Source of the DNA: an uncultured Prevotella sp.
GTDB taxonomy: Bacteria > Bacteroidota > Bacteroidia > Bacteroidales > Bacteroidaceae
Assembly: GCA_934230685.1 (NCBI GenBank)
Contig: CAKQFF010000002.1
Span: forward strand, 1 to 57,206
DNA length: 57,206 bases
Direction of reading: 5' to 3'
In this document: in pieces, positions 1 through 8,694 of the stretch
How positions within the stretch are numbered: position 1 is the first letter of the stretch
Layout: every line of letters begins with the position of its first letter
Made by a program: the position numbers and the translations under genes
The notes under the pieces: model-generated
Seen by the model: the letters and a program-made list of their open reading frames with translations, nothing else
The model's database searches: none
What the model was told of the DNA's origin: nothing

Positions 1-79
1 CATCGTGCGGACATGCGTGTGCGCACGATAAAAATATAAAGAATATACGGAAAGACATTGTCTGCTAATTTAAGGGAAT

Positions 80-113
80 AAAAAAAAGAGGCCGAACGTC
101 ACCGCCCGGCCTC
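80..113 (-). terminator. Rho-independent terminator of the glsA-glsB unit
   Basis: Read on the minus strand, GAGGCCG pairs with CGGCCTC (plus-strand 88-94 and 107-113) and is followed by a run of eight T. It lies about 50 bases past the stop of the acyltransferase gene, so it probably ends that transcript. A separate perfect 8-base inverted repeat at 2-9/22-29 at the window edge has no T-run and stays unexplained. Confidence 0.8.
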
Positions 114-162
114 CCCAAAATAAATGTTTAACTATTAAAAAATCTATTTACTGATATGGTAA

Positions 163-1170
163 TTAATCTGTTTCTGTTGTTTCACGCTCTTTGTAGATTA
201 CGTTGTTGGCTCCGCTTGTAATCTTGAGAGCCTCGGGATGCTCCTTGATGAACGAGTCGATGTGGCGCACGCGCTTGCTTTCGAGAATCTCATCGACAGC
301 AATGAGAATGCCTGTCTCCTCCACGTCGCCAAAACCATAGTTGATGGCTGTGCCGAAGAGTTTCATTGTGGGCGATAGCGACATGTAGGCATTCACGAGT
401 GGCGGAATGTTGTAGCCCAAGGCTCTCACCTCGCGGTTGAGGATGAGGTAGTCCTTCTTGAAGTCATCCTCGCAGAAAAGCTTGCGCAGCTCCTCCTCGG
501 GAGTCTCTATCTTGAGCGGCTTGAGCGGAATGATAAGATTGTCCTTGTCGTCGAAGTGCTTCTTGAGGAAGTAGAGAATCATGTCTCTGCCGCGTCGGAT
601 GTAGGAGGGGTACATTGTCATCTTGCCGAAGAAATACTTCACGTTGGGCTTGATTACGGTGAGCGCGCCAAGTCCGTCCCACAGGTTGTCGAGGGCAAAG
701 AGGCTCTTTGAGCCGCGTCGTGTGCTCTGGTATTCGAGTGTCACGAACGAGCGTCCAAGCTCTACGGTGTAGGGCATGTAGTCCTTTATGAACTTGTCGG
801 AGAAATGGAACATGTGGCTTGTTGCAAGCTTAGGCTGTCCGTTGTCGTCGAGTTCCCAGTCTGAGCCGAGCAGATAGCGGTAGCCTCCGATAATCTCCTC
901 AGCCTCAGGGTTCCACACGATGAGCTGTTTGTAGCAGTTGGGGCATGTGTCAAACTCGTCGATATCCATTGGCTTGCCCGTGCCGCCTCCTGCCTCGCGG
1001 AATGCTATCTCGCGCAGACGTCCTATCTCGCGCATCACGTTGGGTGCGTTGTGTGCTGTGATGACATAAATCTCGTTGTGACTTTTGTTGGTCATTCGGA
1101 GTTGTCGCTCGGGAGTAAGCTCACTCTTGAGCAGTTCCTTACTCACTGGTTCTATTATTGGCTCTTCCAT
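163..1170 (-). CDS. glsB: GNAT-type N-acyltransferase, glycine lipid synthesis (GlsB-like)
   Basis: A 335-residue protein of the OlsB/hemolysin-type acyltransferase group. In Bacteroides, GlsB transfers a 3-hydroxyacyl chain from acyl-ACP to the amino group of glycine, giving commendamide-type monoacyl glycine at the membrane face. Visible marks are a RLREIAFREAGGGTG stretch near residues 51-65, a CPNC pair near 76-79, and ELGRSFV at 137-143, typical of this group. It follows the PlsC-type gene by 24 bases on the same strand and is followed by a terminator, so the two form one operon. Substrate is inferred from the pairing; without it one would say only acyltransferase. The symbol is given with moderate certainty. 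Confidence 0.75.
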   Translation of the reverse strand: MEEPIIEPVSKELLKSELTPERQLRMTNKSHNEIYVITAHNAPNVMREIGRLREIAFREAGGGTGKPMDIDEFDTCPNCYKQLIVWNPEAEEIIGGYRYLLGSDWELDDNGQPKLATSHMFHFSDKFIKDYMPYTVELGRSFVTLEYQSTRRGSKSLFALDNLWDGLGALTVIKPNVKYFFGKMTMYPSYIRRGRDMILYFLKKHFDDKDNLIIPLKPLKIETPEEELRKLFCEDDFKKDYLILNREVRALGYNIPPLVNAYMSLSPTMKLFGTAINYGFGDVEETGILIAVDEILESKRVRHIDSFIKEHPEALKITSGANNVIYKERETTETD

Positions 1171-1194
1171 TCTGAATTTTTGATTCTTAATATG

Positions 1195-2037
1195 TTATTT
1201 TCCTTGCGCGGGAAGTTCGTATACTCTGTCCTCCACCCACTGTGCCCATTGTTGTGGCGAGCGGCTGCGGTCGAAGGTCTGCCATGGTATTGGCTTGCCG
1301 ATGTGTATAGTGAAGTGCTTGCCCACGTTGCGGTACATCTCGTCGACGAGGAATATCATAGCAAGATTGAACGGCAGGAATCGGTCGCTGAATTTGGCTA
1401 TGCGGTAGAAGCGGTTTGAGTTGGTTCCGCTGAAATGTATAGGCACCACGTCGCGCTGGCATTCCACGCTCTTCTTTATGAATGTCTTGGTCCATGGGAT
1501 GTCGTGTATGGATCCGTCGGGTTGTTGTCGGCTGTTGAGTCCTGCCGGGAACATGAGCATGTGATTGTCGCTCTTGAATCCTGCCTCCACCATGCGCGGA
1601 AAGTCGCGGCTGTTGCGTCCGGTCTTATTGATGCCTATGCATACGGGGGCAAGTCCGGGAAGGTTCATGAGCAGGTCGTTCACCAGATAGCGGAATTTGC
1701 CATTGTAGTGTCGTCCGATGATGGCTCCGAGTGCCACACCGTCCTGTCCGCCAAGCGGATGGTTAGAGACAAATGTGTAGAGTCGTCCGTCGTCTGGCTT
1801 AGGCAGATTATCCTTGCCAACAATCTCTATGTCCATCTGAAGGTAGCGCACGCATTCCTCAAGCCACTCCACGCCCGAAAGATGGCGCGAGTTCCATATA
1901 AATTGGTTCACTTGGTCCTGATGGATGATGCGTTTTAGCCACGCCACGGCAAAGCCCGGCACGTATCGCGCCTTGGCTCCCATCTTGCTTTGGAGTATCT
2001 TGTCTATGTCAATTGTATGTTCTGAAATCTCGTTCAT
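1195..2037 (-). CDS. glsA: PlsC-type O-acyltransferase, glycine lipid synthesis (GlsA-like)
   Basis: A 280-residue lysophospholipid-type acyltransferase. In the glycine-lipid pathway the partner of GlsB esterifies the 3-hydroxyl group of the N-acyl glycine with a second acyl chain. The start at 2037 (MNEISEHT) is preferred to an upstream ATG at 2091, whose 18 extra residues are Cys-rich and unlike the family. The acceptor motif reads NHPLGGQD at residues 92-99, that is H93 and D99 with five residues between, where the textbook PlsC motif is HX4D. FPAG at 163-166 takes the place of the FPEG motif. It is the first gene of the two-gene minus-strand operon and diverges from rsmH. Confidence 0.75.
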   Translation of the reverse strand: MNEISEHTIDIDKILQSKMGAKARYVPGFAVAWLKRIIHQDQVNQFIWNSRHLSGVEWLEECVRYLQMDIEIVGKDNLPKPDDGRLYTFVSNHPLGGQDGVALGAIIGRHYNGKFRYLVNDLLMNLPGLAPVCIGINKTGRNSRDFPRMVEAGFKSDNHMLMFPAGLNSRQQPDGSIHDIPWTKTFIKKSVECQRDVVPIHFSGTNSNRFYRIAKFSDRFLPFNLAMIFLVDEMYRNVGKHFTIHIGKPIPWQTFDRSRSPQQWAQWVEDRVYELPAQGK

Positions 2038-2195
2038 TTTTCCACAAAATGCTATTTCTCTGCAAAAATAACACATCTTTTTCAGATACATTCAATTTAG
2101 CTTAAGAAATATACCTTTTTAATAATTTTGATATATAAATGTAGACTCGTATGCGGATTTTTATGTACCTTTACACCCAAATACGCATATATATA

Positions 2196-3140
2196 ATGTA
2201 CAAAGACACGATAAATCATACAACCGACATAAAGACTTGCGAGGGCTATCATGTGCCCGTGTTGCTCGACGAGAGCATCAGTGGGCTTGAGCTTAAACCG
2301 GGTGGAGTGTATGTCGATGTTACCTTTGGCGGCGGTGGACATTCACGCGAGATTCTTTCGCGCCTTTCCGCTGACGCTCATCTCTACAGTTTCGACCAGG
2401 ATGCCGATGCCGAACAGAACATAGGCGAGCCCGACGAACGGTTCACGTTCGTGAGGAGTAATTTCCGATATCTTAAGAATTGGATGCGCTATTATGGCGT
2501 GGAGCAGATAGACGGTCTCCTCGCCGACCTTGGCGTGTCGTCGCATCATTTCGACGATGCCGAGCGAGGATTCTCATTCCGCTTCGACGCTCCATTGGAC
2601 ATGCGCATGAACAAGAGGGCGGGACTTACTGCTGCCGACATTCTCGCAACATACGACGAGGAGCGTCTTGCCGACCTCTTCTATATATACGGAGAGATGA
2701 AGAACTCGCGCCGCATAGCTGCTGCCATCGCAAAGGCTCGACAGCAGACCGAGATAAAGACCACGAAGGACTTTCTCGCTGTGGTGGAGCCAATGTTCAA
2801 GCGCGAGCGCGAGAAGAAGGACATGGCCCGACTGTTTCAGGCTCTGCGCATAGAGGTGAACCATGAGATGGATGCTCTAAAGGAGATGCTTGCTGCTGCA
2901 ACAGAGCTGCTTGCGCCTGGTGGAAGACTCTCGGTGATAACCTATCACTCGCTTGAGGACCGCATTGTGAAGAACTTCATGAAGGCTGGCAACGCCGAGG
3001 GCAAAATCGACCAAGACTTCTTCGGACGCATCAATACGCCCTACAAGATTGTGGGCAAGCTCATCATCCCATCGAAGGAGGAGCAGGAGCGCAACCCGCG
3101 AAGCAGAAGCGCGAAACTGCGTGTGGCTGCTAAAATTTAA
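2196..3140 (+). CDS. rsmH: 16S rRNA (cytosine-1402 N4) methyltransferase RsmH
   Basis: A 314-residue SAM-dependent methyltransferase (MraW family) that methylates C1402 in the ribosomal P site. It has the N-terminal VPVLLDE segment at 21-27, the SAM-binding DVTFGGGGHS at 41-50, and a C-terminal NPRSRSAKLR end typical of the family. The start at 2196 (MYKDTINH) is preferred to the ATG at 2151, which adds 15 residues not seen in the family and overlaps a likely promoter; a -7 element TACCTTTA lies at 2166-2173, though no clear -33 box is seen. It opens the division cluster. MraZ, which often precedes it, is absent: only 158 bases separate it from glsA. Confidence 0.95.
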   Translation: MYKDTINHTTDIKTCEGYHVPVLLDESISGLELKPGGVYVDVTFGGGGHSREILSRLSADAHLYSFDQDADAEQNIGEPDERFTFVRSNFRYLKNWMRYYGVEQIDGLLADLGVSSHHFDDAERGFSFRFDAPLDMRMNKRAGLTAADILATYDEERLADLFYIYGEMKNSRRIAAAIAKARQQTEIKTTKDFLAVVEPMFKREREKKDMARLFQALRIEVNHEMDALKEMLAAATELLAPGGRLSVITYHSLEDRIVKNFMKAGNAEGKIDQDFFGRINTPYKIVGKLIIPSKEEQERNPRSRSAKLRVAAKI

Positions 3141-3164
3141 GTATTAAGGAAAGGAGTAAGCAAA

Positions 3165-3644
3165 ATGAAAGAAGAAAATACATCCTCGCCCGACCCACGC
3201 GAAATACTCAAGCATCTTGAGGTGAATCCCAACGAGAGTGAGGATGACAATGAGCCGCCATCGCTGCGCACCATCATACGCGAGACTACCGAGGAGGACA
3301 TGCCCATCACCAAGAACATCACATTGAAGAAGATTCTTGGCGGCGACATCCTAAGTGCCGACGTCATCCGCAAGCAGATATGGCTGGTGCTGCTCATTTC
3401 GCTCTTCATTGTGGTGTATATTTCCAACCGCTACAAATGTCAGCAGAACCTGATACGCATAAGTCAGCTCACCGAACAGTTGAAGGACGCAAAATACCGC
3501 GCTCTGTCGAGCAGCAGCGACCTGACACAGCAGACACGTGAGAGTATGGTGCTCGAAAAACTGCGTTTCGAGAAAGACAGTACGCTGCACATTGCCACAC
3601 AGCCACCATACATTATTAATGTAAATGATTCAGAGAAGAAATGA
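3165..3644 (+). CDS. ftsL: FtsL-like division protein
   Basis: A 159-residue bitopic membrane protein in the position of ftsL, between rsmH and the division transpeptidase. A Glu/Asp-rich cytoplasmic region (1-70) precedes one transmembrane helix at about 71-88, then a periplasmic stretch with a leucine/heptad-like pattern. FtsL links the FtsQB complex to FtsW-FtsI. The cytoplasmic part is longer than in E. coli FtsL, as is usual in Bacteroidetes FtsL-like proteins. The stop codon overlaps the ftsI start in ATGA, suggesting translational coupling. Sequence similarity alone would not name it; position and topology do. Confidence 0.75.
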   Translation: MKEENTSSPDPREILKHLEVNPNESEDDNEPPSLRTIIRETTEEDMPITKNITLKKILGGDILSADVIRKQIWLVLLISLFIVVYISNRYKCQQNLIRISQLTEQLKDAKYRALSSSSDLTQQTRESMVLEKLRFEKDSTLHIATQPPYIINVNDSEKK

Positions 3645-5800
3645 GCAAGTTTGACAGTAAAAAAGTGATGCCGCGCTACAGCTTCCTTGCCATCATAATG
3701 ACGCTTATAGCTACAGCGGTGCTCGGACGCACCCTGTATATTATGACAGCCAAGCGCGACTTTTGGATGAAGGTGGCCGACCGAGTGAAGGTGGACAGTG
3801 TGGTAACTCCGCCCGTGAGAGGCAATATTCTAAGCTGCGACGGACAACTCTTGGCTTCGTCGCTGCCGCAATACAAGATGTTTGTGGACTTCAGGGCTAT
3901 ACATGCTGCGGGCAAGGACTCGCTGTTTGAGGTGAAGCTCGACTCTATAGCCGAAGGACTCAACGCAATATTCCCCGACAGCTCTGCCGCTAAGTTCAAG
4001 GCACATCTGCTTGAGGGCTATCATAAACAGAAAGCCCACTGGGCTGTATGGAACCGACGTGTGAACTATAGTACCTACGCCGAGGTGAAGAGTCTGCCGA
4101 TATTCAATCTTGGCAAGAACCGTGGCGGATTCCATACCGAGGAGTATAATGCACGCAAGCAGTCGTATGGCTCGCTTGCTCTGCGCACCATTGGCAAGAT
4201 GTATGGCGAGATAGACTCGGCGCAATGCGGACTTGAGCTGCACTACGACTCATTGTTGCGCGGCGAGACTGGAGTGAGCCACGGACGTAAGGTGCTCAAC
4301 AAATTTCTGTATCTCACCGACCAACCGCCAGTGGATGGTGCCGACATTGTCACCACTATTGATGTGTCGATGCAAGACCTTGCCGAGCGAGCCTTGCTCG
4401 ACGAGCTTTACAAGATCGACGCCAACGTGGGCGTGGCTATAGTGATGGAAGTGAAGACGGGCGACGTGAAAGCTATTGTCAATATGACGAAATGTGCCGA
4501 CGGAACATTCCATGAGATAAAGAACCATGCTGTGAGCGACTTGCTTGAGCCTGGATCTGTGTTTAAGACTGCCTCTATAATGGTGGCTCTCGACGATGGA
4601 TTGGTCGACACGACTGCCTTTGTGGACACTGGTTGTGGTGTGTGGCCTATGTACGGCAGAGAGATGAAGGACCACAACTGGCGACGTGGCGGTTATGGCA
4701 TGTTGAAATTGCCGCAGACGCTGTGGGTAAGCTCCAATATCGGTGTGAGCCGCATCATCGACGACCGCTACAAGGACAATCCTGAGAAATATGTTCAGGG
4801 AATACGCCGACTGGGACTTGCTGACGACCTGCATTTGCCTATCCCGGGCTACTCGCCTGCCAAGATACGAATGCCTCGCAAGGACTCGCGCGGAAAACAA
4901 TATGTCAACTGGAGCAAGACCACATTGCCGTGGATGAGTATCGGCTACGAGACACAGGTGCCGCCAATCTCTACGCTTACCTTCTACAATGCCATTGCCA
5001 ATGGGGGCAAGATGATGCGCCCACGCTTTGTGAAGGAGGTGAGGAAGAACGGTCAGGTGATAATGACATTCCCGCCAGAGGTGGTGCGCGAGCAGATAGC
5101 CAAACCAACAACGATAAATAAAATCACACGAATACTGGAGCAAGTAGTGAGTGTGGGACTCGGCAAAAAAGCGGGTTCGCCATCATTCCTTGTGGCAGGA
5201 AAAACCGGTACGGCGCAAATCTCAAAGGGTGCGGCTGGATATAAGAGTGGACAAGTGAACTATCTCCTCTCGTTTGCAGGATTCTTCCCTGCCTATGAGC
5301 CACGCTACAGTTGCATTGTGTGCATACAGAAATCCGGACTTCCGGCTTCGGGTGGCGGCATGAGTGGCGTGGTGTTCCACGACATTGCCGAGGGAATCAT
5401 GGCGCAGAGCCTTAAGCTTGAGGCTGCTGATGCCCGCGACTCTCTGTCGATATTCATCCCTCAGGTGAAGAATGGCAATATACTCGCTGCCGACTATGTG
5501 CTCACTCATCTTGGTTTCGAGCCAAATACCAATTGGAGTGGCAGTTATGCTGACGGCAATCCTATATGGGGACGTGCCGCAGAGACTGGAGGCAAGACAA
5601 TCGACTTGCAGCGCGAGCCTCTTGGCGACAAATCGCAAATGCCCGACGTTCATGGTATGGGAGCACGCGACGCTGTATTCCTGATAGAAAGCCGTGGAAT
5701 AAAGGTGAAAATTAATGGACGAGGAAAGGTCGTGGCTCAGAGCATTGGTCCGGGAACGACTGTGAAGAAGGGAATGACCTGCGTGTTGAAAATGGAGTAG
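3641..5800 (+). CDS. ftsI: Division-specific peptidoglycan transpeptidase with PASTA domain (FtsI/PBP3)
   Basis: A 719-residue class B penicillin-binding protein that cross-links septal peptidoglycan. Order: short cytoplasmic end, one transmembrane helix near 14-35, PBP dimerisation domain, transpeptidase domain, C-terminal PASTA-like domain (about 660-719). The active-site motifs are SVFK at 306-309 (Ser306 nucleophile), SSN at 364-366 and KTG at 521-523, so it should be active. The PASTA tail is absent from E. coli FtsI but common in this phylum. It overlaps ftsL by 4 bases and is followed 48 bases later by murE. Confidence 0.95.
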   Translation: MSKFDSKKVMPRYSFLAIIMTLIATAVLGRTLYIMTAKRDFWMKVADRVKVDSVVTPPVRGNILSCDGQLLASSLPQYKMFVDFRAIHAAGKDSLFEVKLDSIAEGLNAIFPDSSAAKFKAHLLEGYHKQKAHWAVWNRRVNYSTYAEVKSLPIFNLGKNRGGFHTEEYNARKQSYGSLALRTIGKMYGEIDSAQCGLELHYDSLLRGETGVSHGRKVLNKFLYLTDQPPVDGADIVTTIDVSMQDLAERALLDELYKIDANVGVAIVMEVKTGDVKAIVNMTKCADGTFHEIKNHAVSDLLEPGSVFKTASIMVALDDGLVDTTAFVDTGCGVWPMYGREMKDHNWRRGGYGMLKLPQTLWVSSNIGVSRIIDDRYKDNPEKYVQGIRRLGLADDLHLPIPGYSPAKIRMPRKDSRGKQYVNWSKTTLPWMSIGYETQVPPISTLTFYNAIANGGKMMRPRFVKEVRKNGQVIMTFPPEVVREQIAKPTTINKITRILEQVVSVGLGKKAGSPSFLVAGKTGTAQISKGAAGYKSGQVNYLLSFAGFFPAYEPRYSCIVCIQKSGLPASGGGMSGVVFHDIAEGIMAQSLKLEAADARDSLSIFIPQVKNGNILAADYVLTHLGFEPNTNWSGSYADGNPIWGRAAETGGKTIDLQREPLGDKSQMPDVHGMGARDAVFLIESRGIKVKINGRGKVVAQSIGPGTTVKKGMTCVLKME

Positions 5801-5848
5801 GCTGACTCTTTAAATTTAAAAATAAAAACAATAATTCTAAATAGAAAC

Positions 5849-7297
5849 ATGAAACTCAAGGAATTGCTCAATGCCATCCCCGTTGTTGCCATAACCGGCA
5901 ATGAGGATGTAGAAATCACAGGCGTGAACATCGACTCGCGCCGTATCAAGGATGGTCATCTCTTCATTGCTATGAAGGGAACTCAGGTAGACGGCCATAA
6001 ATTCATACCCAAAGCCGTGGAACTTGGAGCAAAGGCTGTGCTTTGCGAGGACATGCCCGAGGAAAAGAAGGAAGGTGTGACTTATGTTCAGGTTGAATCT
6101 ACCGAGGACGCAGTAGGCAAAGTGGCAACCACTTTCCATGGCAATCCGTCAAGCAAGCTCAAGCTTGTGGGAGTGACTGGAACTAATGGCAAAACCACTA
6201 TCGCTACATTATTATATAATATGTTCACGAAGTTGGGCCACAAGTGCGGCTTGCTCTCTACTGTGTGCAACTACATTGTAGACGAGCGCGTACCTGCCGA
6301 CCATACTACTCCTGACCCGATAGCACTCAATGAGTTGCTCGACCGTATGGTAAAGGCTGGATGCGAGTATGCTTTCATGGAATGCTCGTCGCATGCCATT
6401 GCCCAGAAGCGTATTGGTGGACTGACCTTTGCTGGTGGAATATTCACCAATCTCACACGCGACCATCTCGACTACCACAAGACATTCGAGAACTATCGCA
6501 ATGCCAAGAAGGCTTTCTTCGACTCTCTGCCCAAGACAGCTTTCGCAATCACCAATGCCGACGACAAGAACGGAATGGTGATGGTACAGAACACCAAGGC
6601 TACTGTAAAGACTTATTCCACACGTTCTGTGGCCGACTTCAAGGCTCGCATCATCGAGTGTCATTTTGAGGGAATGTATCTTGAGATGGATGGTCGTGAG
6701 GTAGGAGTGCAGTTTATCGGCAAGTTCAATGTAAGCAATTTGCTCGCCGTTTATGCTGCCGCCGTAATGCTTGGCGTTAAGTCGGAGGATGTGCTTGTGA
6801 TAATGAGCACCTTGCATAGTGTAAGCGGACGACTTGAACCGATCCACTCTCCCGAGGGCTATACCGCAGTTGTGGATTATGCCCACACACCTGATGCCTT
6901 GGAGAATGTGCTCAATGCAATTCACGAGGTACTCGATGGCAAGGGACATGTAATCACAGTATGTGGTGCCGGTGGCAACCGCGACAAAGGCAAGCGTCCG
7001 CTTATGGCTCAGGAGGCTGTTAAGCAGAGCGACCGTGTGATTATCACAAGCGACAATCCCCGTTTCGAGGAGCCACAAGACATTATCAACGACATGCTCG
7101 CCGGACTCAATCCACAGCAGATGAAGAAGGTTATCTCCATAGTCGACCGCCGCGAGGCTATACGTACAGCCTGCATGATGGCTCATAAGGGCGACGTTAT
7201 TCTCATCGCTGGCAAGGGACATGAGGACTATCAAGAGATAAAGGGAGTGAAACATCACCTCGACGACCACGAGGTTGTGAGAGAATTTATGAATTAG
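5849..7297 (+). CDS. murE: UDP-MurNAc-L-Ala-D-Glu:meso-diaminopimelate ligase MurE
   Basis: A 482-residue cytoplasmic Mur ligase adding the third residue of the stem peptide. The ATP-binding loop GTNGKTT contains Lys115. The motif DNPR at 402-405 is the signature that selects meso-diaminopimelate; lysine-adding enzymes carry a different sequence there. This fits the diaminopimelate-type wall of Bacteroidetes. Length is normal. Its stop is followed directly by an AT-rich repeat element that fills the gap to mraY. Confidence 0.97.
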   Translation: MKLKELLNAIPVVAITGNEDVEITGVNIDSRRIKDGHLFIAMKGTQVDGHKFIPKAVELGAKAVLCEDMPEEKKEGVTYVQVESTEDAVGKVATTFHGNPSSKLKLVGVTGTNGKTTIATLLYNMFTKLGHKCGLLSTVCNYIVDERVPADHTTPDPIALNELLDRMVKAGCEYAFMECSSHAIAQKRIGGLTFAGGIFTNLTRDHLDYHKTFENYRNAKKAFFDSLPKTAFAITNADDKNGMVMVQNTKATVKTYSTRSVADFKARIIECHFEGMYLEMDGREVGVQFIGKFNVSNLLAVYAAAVMLGVKSEDVLVIMSTLHSVSGRLEPIHSPEGYTAVVDYAHTPDALENVLNAIHEVLDGKGHVITVCGAGGNRDKGKRPLMAQEAVKQSDRVIITSDNPRFEEPQDIINDMLAGLNPQQMKKVISIVDRREAIRTACMMAHKGDVILIAGKGHEDYQEIKGVKHHLDDHEVVREFMN

Positions 7298-7424
7298 GAG
7301 TTTTGAGTTTTGAATTTTGAATTGTCGGCTTTGCCGATTTTGAATTATTCAATTTTGAATTGAGAATTCATGCATTCAATATTCGAAACTCAACATCCAA
7401 CAATCAACATTCAACATTCAAAAA
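7298..7424. repeat. AT-rich gap-filling repeat element, copy A
   Basis: The whole gap between the murE stop and mraY start is one element. The left part has repeated GAGTTTTGAATTTTGAAT-like words, then a GC hairpin CGGC-TTT-GCCG at 7325-7335. The right part has the inverse words (CAACATTCAACATTC) and ends directly before the mraY ATG. The two outer parts are inverted relative to each other. Related copies lie at 49688-49759, 51810-52050, 53327-53386 and 53995-54087. It carries no ORF and no T-run terminator. Confidence 0.75.
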
Positions 7425-8693
7425 ATGCTATATTATCTTTTCCGCTTCCTCGAGCAATACGGCATAAGTGGCTCCCATATGTGGGGCTATATCTCGTTCC
7501 GCTCGTTGTTGGCACTCATTCTTTCGCTTGTCATCTCGGCATGGTTTGGCGAGCGATTCATAAAGTATCTCAAGAGTAAGCAAATTACTGAGACACAGCG
7601 CGACGCATCAATCGACCCGTTTGGCGTAAAGAAAATAGGAGTACCGTCGATGGGCGGCATCATCATTATTGTGGCAATACTCGTGCCTGTGCTGTTGCTC
7701 GGTCGTCTGCGTAATATTTATCTGTTGCTGATGATTATCACTACGGTGTGGCTTGGATTCCTTGGTGGCATGGACGACTTTATCAAGATCTTCCGCCGCA
7801 ACAAGGAGGGATTGAAGGGCAAATACAAGATTGTTGGTCAGATAGGTATCGGACTCATCGTTGGTTTGGTTCTATGGGCTTCGCCAGATGTCAAGATGAA
7901 CGAGAACCTTGCTTATGAGAAGCAGGGACATGAACTTGTGGTGAAACACCGCACAGAGGCTAGCAAGTCACTGAAAACCACTATTCCCTTTGTCAAGGGA
8001 CATAACCTCGACTATTCGCGCATCACCAGCGTCTTTGGCGAGCACCGTGTGGCTGCAGGTTGGATTCTGTTTGTAATCATGACCATCTTCGTAGTGACTG
8101 CTGTCAGCAACGGAGCCAACCTCAACGACGGTATGGACGGCATGTGTGCAGGCAATTCTGCAATAATAGGTGTGGCATTAGGAATATTGGCTTATGTGAG
8201 TTCGCACATCGAATATGCCAGCTACCTCAATATTATGTACATTCCTGGTTCCGAGGAGCTTGTAGTGTTCCTTTGCGCATTCATAGGTGCGCTGATAGGT
8301 TTCCTTTGGTACAATGCCTATCCAGCCCAGGTATTCATGGGTGATACAGGCTCGCTGACAATCGGTGGCATCATAGCCGTGACAGCAATCATCATCCACA
8401 AGGAGTTGATGTTGCCTATTCTCTGCGGCATCTTCTTTGTAGAGAGTCTCAGCGTCATTGTGCAGGTGTACTACTACAAACTCGGCAAGCGCCATGGTGT
8501 GAAGCAACGCATCTTCAAGCGCACGCCTATCCACGACAACTTCCGCACACAGCAGTCGCAGCTCGACCCTGATTGCAAATACCTCATCAAGCGACCAAAG
8601 GGCGCAATACATGAGTCGAAGATTACAATTCGATTCTGGATTACTACCATTATATTGGCTGCACTTACAATAATAACTTTGAAGATAAGATAA
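7425..8693 (+). CDS. mraY: Phospho-MurNAc-pentapeptide transferase MraY
   Basis: A 422-residue polytopic membrane enzyme that moves phospho-MurNAc-pentapeptide from UDP to undecaprenyl phosphate, forming lipid I. GVPSMGG near residue 73, the LGGMDDFIK aspartate pair near 110-118, and the NLNDGMDGM and FMGDTGSL segments are the conserved MraY signatures. It is somewhat longer than the E. coli enzyme (360 residues) because of a soluble insertion around residues 155-195. The start is the only ATG in frame and sits right after the repeat element, with no Shine-Dalgarno sequence. The stop is one base from murD. Confidence 0.96.
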   Translation: MLYYLFRFLEQYGISGSHMWGYISFRSLLALILSLVISAWFGERFIKYLKSKQITETQRDASIDPFGVKKIGVPSMGGIIIIVAILVPVLLLGRLRNIYLLLMIITTVWLGFLGGMDDFIKIFRRNKEGLKGKYKIVGQIGIGLIVGLVLWASPDVKMNENLAYEKQGHELVVKHRTEASKSLKTTIPFVKGHNLDYSRITSVFGEHRVAAGWILFVIMTIFVVTAVSNGANLNDGMDGMCAGNSAIIGVALGILAYVSSHIEYASYLNIMYIPGSEELVVFLCAFIGALIGFLWYNAYPAQVFMGDTGSLTIGGIIAVTAIIIHKELMLPILCGIFFVESLSVIVQVYYYKLGKRHGVKQRIFKRTPIHDNFRTQQSQLDPDCKYLIKRPKGAIHESKITIRFWITTIILAALTIITLKIR

Positions 8694-8694
8694 T

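Noticed and set aside
2..29. Perfect 8-base inverted repeat at the window edge as a terminator
   Set aside because: There is no T-run on either side in the right place and the upstream gene is outside the window, so no role can be assigned.
4250..5143. A long (297-residue) minus-strand open frame opposite ftsI
   Set aside because: It is antisense to the conserved transpeptidase domain; its Cys/His-rich composition is typical of a shadow frame.
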